Below are positions 7,776 through 16,689 of a stretch of 35,013 bases of DNA, piece after piece. Where the stretch lies: contig JAGNEJ010000050.1 in NCBI GenBank assembly GCA_018003315.1, positions 1-35,013 on the forward strand, written 5' to 3'. Below the pieces are notes generated by a model. That model had not been told where the DNA came from. It saw nothing but the letters and a program-made list of their open reading frames with translations, and did no database searches. How positions within the stretch are numbered: the first letter of the stretch is position 1; each line of letters opens with the position of its first letter. A program made the position numbers and the translations under genes. Source of the DNA: Verrucomicrobiales bacterium. Its GTDB lineage: Bacteria; Verrucomicrobiota; Verrucomicrobiia; Verrucomicrobiales; V1-33.

Positions 7776-9074
7776 CTACAGCTTCCACGGCCCCCGCAAT
7801 GTTCGGTTGACCAGCGCATTGGCCTCGGCGTCGCCGCCGCAGTTTTCCGCGGCGGGATCGAATTTTACCGCACGTCCCAGTTTCGCGGAGAGAGCGCCGA
7901 GGTGGCACATGGTGGCGGCGCGCTGTGCCACCTCTGCCGGAGCGGCGGTGCGTCCGCGGCTGAGAACGGCGTCGATGAAATTGCGATGGTGGTTGTTGGA
8001 AACGAAGAGGCGTTCATCGCTGTCCTTGAGCTTCACGGTTCGAAGATTCGGCTCGGATTCGAGCCGCTCGTTTTCCGTGAACACCCAGCCTGACGAGCCG
8101 ACAAATTTCACGCCGCACTGTTTGGAATCGGTGGTACTGAACATGATCACACGCGGACCTTTGGCGAAGTGATACTCGATGCGGAAACCTTCCGGCGCGT
8201 CGTAGTATCCCTTTTCGCGGCGCTTCACTTCCGTGGCGCTGACTTCCACCGGGCCGGTGTCATCGCGGCTGCCCCCCCACTGGGCCACATCGAGAAAGTG
8301 TGCACCCCAGTCGGTGATGTATCCCGGCGCATAGGCATCCACCCAGCGGAAGTTGAAATGGCAGCGCCCCTCGGTGTAGGCGGCTGCGGGTGCGGGGCCC
8401 TGCCACATTTCCCAGTCGAGATGCGGCGGCACCTCCTGTGCGGGTTCCTCGCCGGTGAAGCCGCCATTGATGGCAAATGTTCCCGGCACTCCGACGAGGA
8501 TTTCCTTCACCTCGCCAATGTATCCGTTGCGCACCCATTCGCAGGCCAGCCGCGGCTTCATGCCGCTGCGCCGCCAGGTGCCGCACTGGAGGACGCGTCC
8601 GTGCTTCTTCACTGCTTCGCAGATGGCGCGCCCCTCGCCGATGCTCGCTGCCAGCGGTTTTTCGGAATACAGGTCCTTGCCCGCAGCCGCCGCGGCCACG
8701 GCGATCACTGCGTGCCAGTGATCCGGCGTGGCGCACATGATCGCATCCACATCCTTGCGCGCAATGACCTCGCGCCAGTCTTTGTGAGAGTCTGCTTCCT
8801 GCAGTTTCGCCATCTGTGCCGCACGGCAACGGTGGCGGGCATCCACGTCGCACACCGCCACCACCTGGACGCGGTCATCCGTCAAAAACGCGCCGAGGTT
8901 TCCAGTCCCCTGTCCGCCCACGCCAATGCACGCCAGGCGCACCTTGCTTCCCGGCGGCGTGGCCCCGTTGAGGCCAAGCACGCGGCCAGGCAGAATGAGC
9001 GGAGCGGCAGCAGCAGCAGCGGCAGCGGTGAGAAAGCGGCGACGGGAGGGATGCGTATTCATGCGCGCCATCAT
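7776..9074 (-). CDS. Tat-exported Gfo/Idh/MocA-family oxidoreductase
   Basis: A 432-residue protein starting with a twin-arginine signal (HPSRRRFLTAAAAAAAAP) followed by a Rossmann fold: CIGVGGQGTGNLG dinucleotide loop, CDVDARHR after the second strand, ATPDHWHA and YSEKPL, which contains the family's catalytic lysine. The C-terminal half has the usual substrate-binding sheet and ends RGPWKL. Such proteins are very abundant in Verrucomicrobia and Planctomycetes and are thought to oxidise or rearrange sugars outside the cytoplasm with tightly bound NAD(P); the substrate is not predictable. I chose the ATG at 9074, which has AGG seven bases before it; ATGs at 9071 and 9062 are alternatives. It converges with the transporter gene, 57 bases away, with no clear terminator. 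Confidence 0.9.
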   Translation of the reverse strand: MMARMNTHPSRRRFLTAAAAAAAAPLILPGRVLGLNGATPPGSKVRLACIGVGGQGTGNLGAFLTDDRVQVVAVCDVDARHRCRAAQMAKLQEADSHKDWREVIARKDVDAIMCATPDHWHAVIAVAAAAAGKDLYSEKPLAASIGEGRAICEAVKKHGRVLQCGTWRRSGMKPRLACEWVRNGYIGEVKEILVGVPGTFAINGGFTGEEPAQEVPPHLDWEMWQGPAPAAAYTEGRCHFNFRWVDAYAPGYITDWGAHFLDVAQWGGSRDDTGPVEVSATEVKRREKGYYDAPEGFRIEYHFAKGPRVIMFSTTDSKQCGVKFVGSSGWVFTENERLESEPNLRTVKLKDSDERLFVSNNHHRNFIDAVLSRGRTAAPAEVAQRAATMCHLGALSAKLGRAVKFDPAAENCGGDAEANALVNRTLRGPWKL

Positions 9075-9254
9075 GCCGCCGCCTGAATCAGGAAAGCAAC
9101 GCCTTTTCCGCGTCAGCGAACCACCATCAGGGTGAACGGCCACACCTACGCCTGCAGCATCAGCGGTGGCTTTCAGGGAAAGCGGCATCCCTTCCGGGGC
9201 GGCTGGCAATGCGAAACGTCGCCCCTCATGCGGCATGACTGGGTGCGTCGCCTG

Positions 9255-9278
9255 CCCGTTTCCAGTCCAGGAAACGGG
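9255..9278. terminator. Perfect 9-bp hairpin, possible terminator
   Basis: cccgtttcc (9255-9263) and ggaaacggg (9270-9278) form a perfect stem with a six-base loop. It lies 56 bases beyond the stop of the minus-strand glycosyltransferase gene and before the minus-strand oxidoreductase gene, so it could end the first transcript. There is no clear U-tract, so intrinsic termination is uncertain. The rest of the 259-base gap shows nothing else. Confidence 0.45.
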
Positions 9279-9333
9279 GTGCAAATTTCATGACTGGACA
9301 GGATCAGCCGTTTCCGGATGCGCTGCTTCTCAC

Positions 9334-9966
9334 CTAACGATTTTTCATTTCTTTTTGCCAACGCTGCCAGTCGTCCGCCGTATCCACGTCCCCCAGAGCC
9401 TCCAATTGCCCCGCCTTCAATCCGAGAAATCGCACGCGCTCCAGGCACGCGGCGAGGGTTTTGGAGGAACTCCAGGGAATGCCGAAAAACAGTTCGCGCT
9501 TTGCCGAAGTCAGTGCCTGGAGATAGTAGCCGCCATCGTGAGCGGGGCCAAAAACAACCTCACACCCGTTCTCCAGCAGGTCCTGCGCTTCCGCGAAATG
9601 TTCCGAACGGATGCGCGGGCAATCGGTGCCAATCAGCGTGACCGAGGCGGCCTTTTCCACCTCCAGCGCTGTGTGAACCACATTCCACAGGCGGGTGCCC
9701 AGGTCCGCACCGTCCTGCGGCACAAGCCTGCTCCAGCGGAAACCGGGGACATTTTCGCAGAGCCAGGCCGCCACACCGAGTTGCCGGTCTTTGGGCGTGT
9801 AGGCGATCCAGATGTCGTATCCGGTCTGCGGCAGGGACTGGAGGGTTGCCGTCAGCAGTTCGCAGTAGGCGGCCGCCGCCCCCGCTTCACCGATCCGCGG
9901 AATCATTCTTGTCTTCACCTGTCCCGGTTGGGGATATTTCATAAATACCGCCAGAATTCGTTTCAT
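9334..9966 (-). CDS. TIGR04282-type glycosyltransferase (DUF2064)
   Basis: A 210-residue cytoplasmic protein with a GT-A/nucleotidyltransferase-like fold. The start MKRILAVFMKYPQPGQVKTR is the family hallmark, and LIGTDCPRI and GPAHDGGYYL follow in the expected places. The family (TIGR04282, DUF2064) is usually annotated as a glycosyltransferase near TIGR04283 enzymes, but its donor and acceptor are unknown. The ATG at 9966 is chosen because homology begins there; an ATG at 10020 would add 18 residues unlike the family. It is divergent from ftsK across about 150 bases. Confidence 0.85.
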   Translation of the reverse strand: MKRILAVFMKYPQPGQVKTRMIPRIGEAGAAAAYCELLTATLQSLPQTGYDIWIAYTPKDRQLGVAAWLCENVPGFRWSRLVPQDGADLGTRLWNVVHTALEVEKAASVTLIGTDCPRIRSEHFAEAQDLLENGCEVVFGPAHDGGYYLQALTSAKRELFFGIPWSSSKTLAACLERVRFLGLKAGQLEALGDVDTADDWQRWQKEMKNR

Positions 9967-10030
9967 CGGAGGCAGGTGGGAACTTAGAAATTTTGGTGAC
10001 GCAAATATCTGGATTATCAAAATTTCCAGA

Positions 10031-10059
10031 TTGCCGAATCCAAGGAATTCAGGTAGAAT
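10031..10059 (+). promoter_or_regulatory. Sigma-70-type promoter for ftsK
   Basis: TTGCCG at 10031-10036 and TAGAAT at 10054-10059 are separated by exactly 17 bases, and the surroundings are AT-rich in an otherwise GC-rich window. The predicted transcription start near 10066 would exclude the ATG at 10058 and favour the one at 10115. Confidence 0.5.
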
Positions 10060-10114
10060 GGATACCCTAAAGTTTCGGTTCTGTCCTGCTCAATCTGGCT
10101 TTCGCCAATCATTC

Positions 10115-12835
10115 ATGGCTTCCGTGCACGATCTCCAAACGCCGTCTGCCTTGCGTCGCCCCCGTCGGCGACAGGACGGCCAAATCCACCTTCATGATCG
10201 ACGACCCCTGTCCGGTGTCACCGGCATCCTCCTCATGGCCCTGGGCACTGGGCTGTTTCTGGCGCTGATCTCATTTTCTCCCGAAGACCTTCCGGCATGG
10301 GTCTCGTGGTCGCGCCGGGCGACGCCGGATGCCAGCGGTTCCAACATCCTCGGTCCGGTTGGCACCCTGCTGGGCGGATACTTGATTTTTCTGTTCGGAG
10401 TGGCTGCGTTTTTTCTCCCGATCACGCTGATCTGGTTTGGCTGTGCCAAAATCCTGATGCGCCTGCGCCTGATGGGCCGTCCGATTCTTGGCCTGGCGTG
10501 TTTTTTTGTCGGCCTGCCAACGCTGCTGGCGGTGCAAACGGTCTTTTTCCAGGACTGGGACACCCGATTTCAAATTCTGTGCCCGGGCGGGGGCATCGGG
10601 TGGCTCGGACGCAGCATGGCGGAACGCTCTGTGGGCGTGCTGGCGGCCGGTGTCCTTGGGTTTGTGGGGTGTGTCCTGGGAGCGGTCCTCATGTTTGGCC
10701 TGCATCCCATGGAAGCCCTCAGACAGGTGCAGGCATGGCTGGATGCATTCCGGGAGCGGCGTGCCAAAGCCCAGGAGGAGGCGGCGCAGGCCGAACTGGA
10801 GGAACAAAAGGCCGCCCTGCGCACCCAGCGTCAGTTGCTGCGCGAGGAACGGGCTGCCACCCGGACTGCGCGACGCAGAAACGGAGAGGTGGATGGAGAT
10901 TACATCATCAGCGGTGCAGAAATTGCAGCGGAACTGCAGGAGCAGGAACTGCCGCTGGGCGATCCGGTCCTCCAAGCGGCAAAACAGCGGCTGGCGGAAC
11001 CACCACCCCCGGCACCGGCAGAACCGGAAATCATCGACGGCACCGCCCGCCGTCTTGAGGAGGCGGATCCTGCGGAACGGAAAATGTCTCTCGCTGAATG
11101 GCGGCGGCAGCGGCAGGGCAAAAAGAGCAGCCCGGAAGCCGCATCCGGAATGGCCTCCGCCCTGTCTCCCCTGGGTGAGGCATTCAAGGACTATCAGTTG
11201 CCGGACCTGGACATGCTGCACTGGGACGACCCCACGGACCGCAAACCTGCGGACAAAGGGGCGCTGCTGGCCACCCAGCAAACGATCATCCGCACCCTGG
11301 CCTCGTTCGGCGTTGCCGTCACTCCAGGCACCATCACCCGGGGACCGAGCATTACCCGATACGAAATTTATCCCACCGATGGCCTGCGGGTGAACAAAAT
11401 CGTCCAGCTCGAACCCGACCTGGCCCGCGCCACCAAAGCCGAATTCATCAACATCCTCGCCCCCATCCCGGGCAAGGACACCGTGGGCATCGAAATCGCC
11501 AACAGCGACAAAGTTCCGGTGCCGCTGCGCGAGCTGCTGGAGGACCCCAAATTCCACAAGGGCAAAGCCCGCATCCCGCTGGCCTTGGGCAAGGACGTTT
11601 ACGGGGATACCATCATTGCCGATCTTGCCTCCATGCCGCACCTGCTCGTGGCCGGCACTACCGGATCTGGAAAATCCGTCTGCATCAATTCCGTCATCGC
11701 CAGCCTGCTCTTCCAGTTCACACCGGACCAGCTTCGGTTCATCATGGTGGATCCGAAGGTGGTGGAAATGCAGGTGTTCAACGACCTTCCGCACCTCATC
11801 GTCCCCGTGGTGACCGATCCCAAAAAAGTGCTGGCAGCGTTGAAATGGTGCGTAAACGAAATGGAGCACCGCTACCGCATTTTCGCCAAGGAAGGGGTTC
11901 GAAACTTCGAAGCCTTCAACGGACGCAAACGCAAAACCCCGACACCCGCCCCTGAACCGAAGCGCAGCGCCAAACGCCGCAATCTGGAACAGGAACCGGA
12001 ACTGCCGTTGTTCGATCCCCCGCCCCAGGACCATGCGTCCACACCGCCTCCAGTGACTCTCTCCGTTCAATTCAACCATCCGGAAGACTCCGAGGCTCTG
12101 CCGCCGGATGTCGCCGAATACTACGAGGAGGAAGACTACGCCGACCCCGAGGATGCGGTGCCTGACACGGTTCCCTACATTGTGGTCATCATCGACGAGC
12201 TGGCAGACCTCATGCAGACCGCTCCGGCGGATGTGGAAAACCTCATCGCCCGCCTGACCCAAAAGGCGCGTGCGGCAGGCATTCACCTCATCGTGGCCAC
12301 GCAGACGCCGCGGGCCAACGTCATCACCGGAGTCATCAAGGCGAACATCCCCAGCCGCATTGCCTTCCAGGTCGCCAGCGGACTGGACTCCCGCGTCATT
12401 CTCGACAACAACGGTGCCGAAAAGCTCGTCGGCAAGGGTGACATGCTCTACCTGCCACCGGGAACCGCCAAGCTGTCCCGCGCCCAGGGAGCGTTCATCA
12501 TGGATGACGAAATTCAGGCCCTGGTGGACCATTGCAAGTCGCAGGGCAAGCCCATGTATGACAAATCGATCCAGGAATCGATTTCCAGCGCTGCCGGGGA
12601 TGATGAAGACGACGAGGAACTGGCCGACGATGACGAAGAACTGCTGGAGCGCTGCATCGAGGTCATTCTGCAGGAGCGCATCGCCTCCACCTCCAGACTG
12701 CAGCGCCGGTTGAAACTCGGCTACACCCGGGCCGCCCGCATGATGGACATTTTGGAGAAACGCGGCATTGTCGGCCCCGGTGACGGTGCCAAACCGCGTG
12801 AGATCCTCATCGACATGGACCCGGACGCGGGCTGA
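10115..12835 (+). CDS. ftsK: DNA translocase FtsK/SpoIIIE
   Basis: About 906 residues. Four transmembrane helices lie in the first 220 residues, followed by a charged Glu/Ala/Arg-rich linker and the RecA-like motor. Walker A is GTTGSGKS at 514-521 and Walker B is VVIIDELADL with D694. The C-terminal winged-helix gamma domain (RIASTSRLQRRLKLGYTRAA) reads KOPS-like DNA polarity signals. FtsK is a hexameric pump at the division septum that clears chromosome ends and activates XerCD. Between Walker A and B is an unusually long Pro/acidic insertion (about residues 605-685). The start is uncertain: ATG 10115 fits the promoter, while ATG 10058 has AGG-type bases before it. The stop is directly abutted by the stop of the convergent gene. 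Confidence 0.95.
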   Translation: MASVHDLQTPSALRRPRRRQDGQIHLHDRRPLSGVTGILLMALGTGLFLALISFSPEDLPAWVSWSRRATPDASGSNILGPVGTLLGGYLIFLFGVAAFFLPITLIWFGCAKILMRLRLMGRPILGLACFFVGLPTLLAVQTVFFQDWDTRFQILCPGGGIGWLGRSMAERSVGVLAAGVLGFVGCVLGAVLMFGLHPMEALRQVQAWLDAFRERRAKAQEEAAQAELEEQKAALRTQRQLLREERAATRTARRRNGEVDGDYIISGAEIAAELQEQELPLGDPVLQAAKQRLAEPPPPAPAEPEIIDGTARRLEEADPAERKMSLAEWRRQRQGKKSSPEAASGMASALSPLGEAFKDYQLPDLDMLHWDDPTDRKPADKGALLATQQTIIRTLASFGVAVTPGTITRGPSITRYEIYPTDGLRVNKIVQLEPDLARATKAEFINILAPIPGKDTVGIEIANSDKVPVPLRELLEDPKFHKGKARIPLALGKDVYGDTIIADLASMPHLLVAGTTGSGKSVCINSVIASLLFQFTPDQLRFIMVDPKVVEMQVFNDLPHLIVPVVTDPKKVLAALKWCVNEMEHRYRIFAKEGVRNFEAFNGRKRKTPTPAPEPKRSAKRRNLEQEPELPLFDPPPQDHASTPPPVTLSVQFNHPEDSEALPPDVAEYYEEEDYADPEDAVPDTVPYIVVIIDELADLMQTAPADVENLIARLTQKARAAGIHLIVATQTPRANVITGVIKANIPSRIAFQVASGLDSRVILDNNGAEKLVGKGDMLYLPPGTAKLSRAQGAFIMDDEIQALVDHCKSQGKPMYDKSIQESISSAAGDDEDDEELADDDEELLERCIEVILQERIASTSRLQRRLKLGYTRAARMMDILEKRGIVGPGDGAKPREILIDMDPDAG

Positions 12836-13729
12836 TCACGCCGTCACCAGCCGGATTTGCGCCAATTCCCGGAGGTATTTTTCGCTCGGCGCCTGGCGAG
12901 TTTCCAGCAAATGCCGGTAAATGCCTGCTGCTTGCTCCTTTTTCCCATTCGCCTGCAGTTGGTCTGCAAGCTCCACGCACGCGGCCGTAAGTTTAATGCG
13001 TTCCCAGTTGCGAGCCGCATCCGCCGCTCGCAAAAGCGTACCGGCAGCCGCAGCATCCGCCGCCTGCACGCAACCCCATGCGGCAGTGATTCGGACATCG
13101 CGGTTTTCATCTGTTAGTGCGGCGCGAAAAATGGTCGCAGCCTCGGCCTCTTGCAGCGCGGCCAGGCCGTGCAGCACCGCCAGACGGACCGGGCCCTCGG
13201 CCTTTGGAAAAAAGGAGCGGAGGGCCTCGCCAGCCCCTTCACGAATCGCCACCATGGCAGAAACGGCAGGCTGGGTGTACGGTTCGGTGCCCAGCAGGGC
13301 TGCCAGCGACGCAAGGTGAGGAGCGGATCCGATCCACTGAAGCTCACGGATCAAAAACAGCCTGACATAAGCTGAAAGGGAGGCATTTCCCACCTGCTCC
13401 GCAACAATTCCCGCCAGCAATCCGCGCTGCGCAGCACGATCCGGCGCACCAGCGTGAACCACGAGCAGATGCGCCAGATACTCCGCCTTGTAGTTCACAT
13501 AATCCGCCGAGGCTGGATCGCGAATCCGTCCGAGAAGCGCCACGATCATCTCCTTGCCACCGGCAAGGAATTGTTCACAAAGTTTCGCCGCCGCGGCGGG
13601 TTCCGGTCCGGTAAACTTGCTGGCCGCGGCGGGCACTGGCAGTTTGGCATTGGCATCCTTTGCCAGCAGTTGCCGCTCCGCATCCGTCGGCGGCAGGGAA
13701 TCAATCAGTTCATCCAGAGAGGCGGGCAT
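12836..13729 (-). CDS. HEAT-repeat-like alpha-solenoid protein
   Basis: A 297-residue alanine- and leucine-rich protein made almost wholly of paired helices. Segments such as VRLAVLHGLAALQEAEAATI and VRITAAWGCVQAADAAA recur at HEAT-repeat spacing. There is no signal peptide, so it is probably cytoplasmic and a protein-binding scaffold. It follows the broken Gfo/Idh/MocA gene after 48 bases on the same strand and is likely cotranscribed with it. No catalytic motif is visible. The C-terminal part (KEQAAGIYRHLLETR) is closer to a TPR-like pair. Confidence 0.75.
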   Translation of the reverse strand: MPASLDELIDSLPPTDAERQLLAKDANAKLPVPAAASKFTGPEPAAAAKLCEQFLAGGKEMIVALLGRIRDPASADYVNYKAEYLAHLLVVHAGAPDRAAQRGLLAGIVAEQVGNASLSAYVRLFLIRELQWIGSAPHLASLAALLGTEPYTQPAVSAMVAIREGAGEALRSFFPKAEGPVRLAVLHGLAALQEAEAATIFRAALTDENRDVRITAAWGCVQAADAAAAGTLLRAADAARNWERIKLTAACVELADQLQANGKKEQAAGIYRHLLETRQAPSEKYLRELAQIRLVTA

Positions 13730-13777
13730 GGGAAATGAAATCAGCGTTGAAATGGAAAAATTTGTCAGGATGCCGGC

Positions 13778-15027
13778 TTACAGATGCCACGGGGCGCGCA
13801 GCGGCGGGTGCGCCAGGCGGCTTGCCTCCTCATCCCCAATGATCATTTCTTTGTCAGGATCGAAGCGGAGCTTTCTCCCGGTGCGAATGGCCAGATTGGC
13901 CAGATGCAGGACAGTGACGGTGCGGTGCGCCGCCTCGGCGTTGCCTCCCGCAGGCTTGCGCTGCCGCACCGCCTCGCCGAAGCTCAGGAGCGGCTCCGGG
14001 TCGGGAAGGGCGGCCAGTTTCTGGCGGGCCTCCGGTGCAAGGTCAGCCTCGCTGATGCCGCGCGGCTGGTGCCGCACCACCCGCTCCCCCCATTCCCCGC
14101 TCTGCAGGACAAAGCGGAAACCGTCCGCATAGCGCAGCTCACCCAAGCCCACATCCCGCAGGCTTCATGGTGGGCAGGCGGGGCGAACGCTTCCACTTCC
14201 ACTGGAGCCGTATGGTCCTTTCCCCATTCGTAGGTCAACGGATCCATTTTGTGCTGCCCCATGTCGCCCAGGCCGCCATTTTCATAATCCCAGTAGCCGC
14301 GGTGGGTGCCGCCGTGGCGGTCGGGATGAAATGGCTTGAGCGGCGAAGGTCCACAATACAATTCCCAGTCGAGGTTTGGCGGCGGGGCCTGAGGTTTGGC
14401 ATTGACCAGCCCGCTCCACTGCTTGGCTTTGAACTCGCTGAGTACCGTCTGCACGGCGGGACATTTTTCCAGCAGTCCGCTCCGCATGATCTTCCGGAGC
14501 CGGCGGCTCTCCGGGTTCGCCGCCTTGCCAAAGCGCCCGAAGGTTCCGATCTGAAAAATCCGCCCGTAGCGTTTCTCCGCATTCGCCACCGCCCTTCCTT
14601 CGGCAATGCAGCGGGTCATCGGTTTTTCACAAAGCACATCCTTTCCGGCTTCCATGGCGGAAATGGAGATGATCGGATGCCAGTGGGGCGGTGTGGCGAT
14701 GGCCACCACATCGATGTCAGGGCGCTCCAGCAGGACGCGGAAATCCGAATAACGGGATTTGTTGTCGGCCACATTCGCCCATTTGACATCGCACTCGGCC
14801 CGTTTGTTGACGCCAAACCCCGCTCCTTGAAGGCTGCGCGTCAGCTCGCTGAACGTTCCGGGACCGCGTCCACCGACTCCGATCAACGCAGCCCCGAGCG
14901 TCTCGCTGGGGGCGGTAAATCCAGGGCCGCCGAGGACGTGGCGCGGCACGACTTGAAATCCGAATGTGGCCGCTCCGGATGCAGCCAGAAATTTGCGGCG
15001 CGAAATGACGCAGGGCTGGGAACTCAT
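13778..15027 (-). pseudogene. Tat-exported Gfo/Idh/MocA oxidoreductase, frameshifted
   Basis: From ATG 15027 the frame encodes a twin-arginine signal (SRRKFLAASGAATFG), the LIGVGGRGPG dinucleotide loop, ATPPHWHP and CEKPM, then the substrate domain up to HHEACGMW near 14150. There the frame becomes nonsense, and the rest of the protein (LGELRYADGFRFVLQSGEW to PLRAPWHL) continues in another frame to 13778. Adding one G to the three-G run at 14148-14150 (minus strand) restores GMWGLGELRY, so a one-base loss is the simplest explanation. It is either a recent pseudogene or a sequencing error. The repaired protein would be about 416 residues. An upstream ATG at 15072 is less likely because the Tat motif would sit too far in. 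Confidence 0.85.
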
Positions 15028-15112
15028 CGAAAGCGACCCTATGGCCGCCAGGACGAATTTCCAGCCCCGCAATGATGGAGTGCTTTGTTAGCCGCTCGAA
15101 AGCCTTGTCGGC

Positions 15113-15598
15113 TTATTTTTTGCCAGCATCAGCCAACTGCGGCAGCAGGCCGGCTTCAATCGCCTTTTGGGCGCAGCCGTCCGGGTCCTTGTTCCATTTC
15201 TCGACGGCTTTCTTGTCCCAAAGGTAAACTTTCTTTCCCTTGTATTCCACGGATGGGCTGTCGGGCGTCACCAGGTTGTGAGTCTTGATGGGGCAGAAAC
15301 GCTGAGGAAGCAGTTCCACCTTGTCCAAGCCGAGTTTGGCTGCCATGTCCTTGAATTGCGGCAGCAAATCCAGGCTGGCTTTGATGACATATTTTTCGTT
15401 GCCCTTCCAATGCTTGGCGCATTTGTCGCAGCAGAGGATCACCTGCTTGCCCTCGTATTCCACGGTGTATTCCGGATCCGCATCATCGTCCGTCATCAGC
15501 GGACACTTGGCGTTCTTGTCGTCGGCAAAAACCGAACCGGAAAAGGAAACAGCCAGCAGGAGGGCTGCAAACAGCGTGCGAAGTGGAGTGAATTTCAT
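15113..15598 (-). CDS. Periplasmic TRASH/YHS-like metal-binding protein
   Basis: A 161-residue exported protein with a clear signal peptide (MKFTPLRTLFAALLLAVSFS, cleaved near VFA-DD). The mature part has two related modules. The first reads CPLMTDDDADPEYTVEYEGK and then VILCCDKCAKHW, a TRASH/YHS-type set of cysteines. The second repeats CPI...VEYKGKKVYLWDKKAVEKW but lacks the CCxxC cysteines (W and K in their place). The first module could bind a soft metal such as copper; the second is probably structural. It is transcribed in the same direction as the lipase and OmpA genes, 66 bases below the former. ATG 15646 is a weaker alternative start. Confidence 0.75.
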   Translation of the reverse strand: MKFTPLRTLFAALLLAVSFSGSVFADDKNAKCPLMTDDDADPEYTVEYEGKQVILCCDKCAKHWKGNEKYVIKASLDLLPQFKDMAAKLGLDKVELLPQRFCPIKTHNLVTPDSPSVEYKGKKVYLWDKKAVEKWNKDPDGCAQKAIEAGLLPQLADAGKK

Positions 15599-15664
15599 AG
15601 CGAGTGGCGGAAACTGCTCCCTGTTTGCGGAATGGCAACTGCTCATCCTCCCGCAAAATCGGGA

Positions 15665-16654
15665 TTATTTCGCTGGGGACCCGAGTTGTCCGGTACAGTG
15701 CGCATCGAGCCACGCTTTGATTTCCCGGAGCGCATTCGGACGGTCCACGTCATGGAGGATCAGGTGATAGCTCTTCGGGTAAAGCACTTTCGTTTTGTCG
15801 CCGCAGCCCACCTGCTGGAAAAAGTCCTCGAGCTGCTCCGCGGTGTTGAACACATCGTTGGGCGTATAAAGCATCAGGACCGGGACATGAAGTGCCTGCG
15901 CCGCACGATGGCTTTCGCGCACCATTTTCTCCACCACCCGGAAAAGCCGCAGGGTGAAGAATTCCACATAGTGCGGCGTCTTCTCCATCTGCTGCTTGTG
16001 CGTGGTGCGGTTGGTGACCTTCACTTCGTCCTCACCGAGGCTCTCCAGGCTGATCCGCTTCCACGGCAGCAACTGCATGAGCAGGCGCAGCGGGCAGTAT
16101 TTCCACCACGGAAGTTCTCTGCGAAATCCGATCACCGGCGAAGTCAGGATGACCCCGGCCGGCATCGGCTGCGCGTTGTCCAGCAGAGCCACGGAATGCA
16201 TGACGATGAGGGCACCGAGACTTTCCCCAAACCAGAACACCGGAACTCCGGGATGCCTGCTGCGCACCGCAGCGGTGAAGGCCATCAAGTCATCCGTCCA
16301 GCGCTGGCGGCTGCGGACATCTCCGCGGCTGGATTTGTCAGGGTCATTGCCCATGCCCCGCAGTTCCATTCCATAGGCCACGCACCCGTCTTTTTCCAGC
16401 ATTTCGCCGGCCGGCCAGAAGTCACTGGCGGCTCCGCTGAGGCCGTGCACGCAGATGACTGCGGCCTTCGGATGCCCGCTCGCCGGCCCAGCGGTCGGCC
16501 AGCGGGTGTAGGGCAGGCATTTTTTGTCGGTGGAAGTCCAGTGGTCTTTTTCCATGCGCGGGGCGGATCGGGGGGGGGAGGTGCAGTGCGTCAACAGACC
16601 CGCGGCAAGGGCTGCGGCCAGTCCACGGCAAAACGAACGGAAGCCAGGAGGCAT
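15665..16654 (-). CDS. Exported alpha/beta hydrolase (Hydrolase_4, monoacylglycerol-lipase-like)
   Basis: About 329 residues with an N-terminal export signal ending ALAAGLLTHC; the cysteine may carry lipid, though LTHC is a poor lipobox. The oxyanion region is VICVHGLSG, the nucleophile serine is in FGESLGA (GxSxG), the acid is probably the Asp of YTPNDVFN, and the histidine is in SYHLILHDVD, whose spacing fits lysophospholipase/monoglyceride lipase relatives. It probably cleaves an acyl ester at the envelope. It lies 35 bases after the OmpA-type gene on the same strand. ATG 16681 would add nine residues before the signal. Confidence 0.8.
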   Translation of the reverse strand: MPPGFRSFCRGLAAALAAGLLTHCTSPPRSAPRMEKDHWTSTDKKCLPYTRWPTAGPASGHPKAAVICVHGLSGAASDFWPAGEMLEKDGCVAYGMELRGMGNDPDKSSRGDVRSRQRWTDDLMAFTAAVRSRHPGVPVFWFGESLGALIVMHSVALLDNAQPMPAGVILTSPVIGFRRELPWWKYCPLRLLMQLLPWKRISLESLGEDEVKVTNRTTHKQQMEKTPHYVEFFTLRLFRVVEKMVRESHRAAQALHVPVLMLYTPNDVFNTAEQLEDFFQQVGCGDKTKVLYPKSYHLILHDVDRPNALREIKAWLDAHCTGQLGSPAK

Positions 16655-16689
16655 GACACCGGAATCGGCACGGCCAGGCACGGCGAATG

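Noticed and set aside
10271-12532. Long open frame (about 750 codons) opposite ftsK
   Set aside because: It is a shadow of a GC-rich gene: the plus strand carries all FtsK motifs, and the opposite product has no signal or domain.
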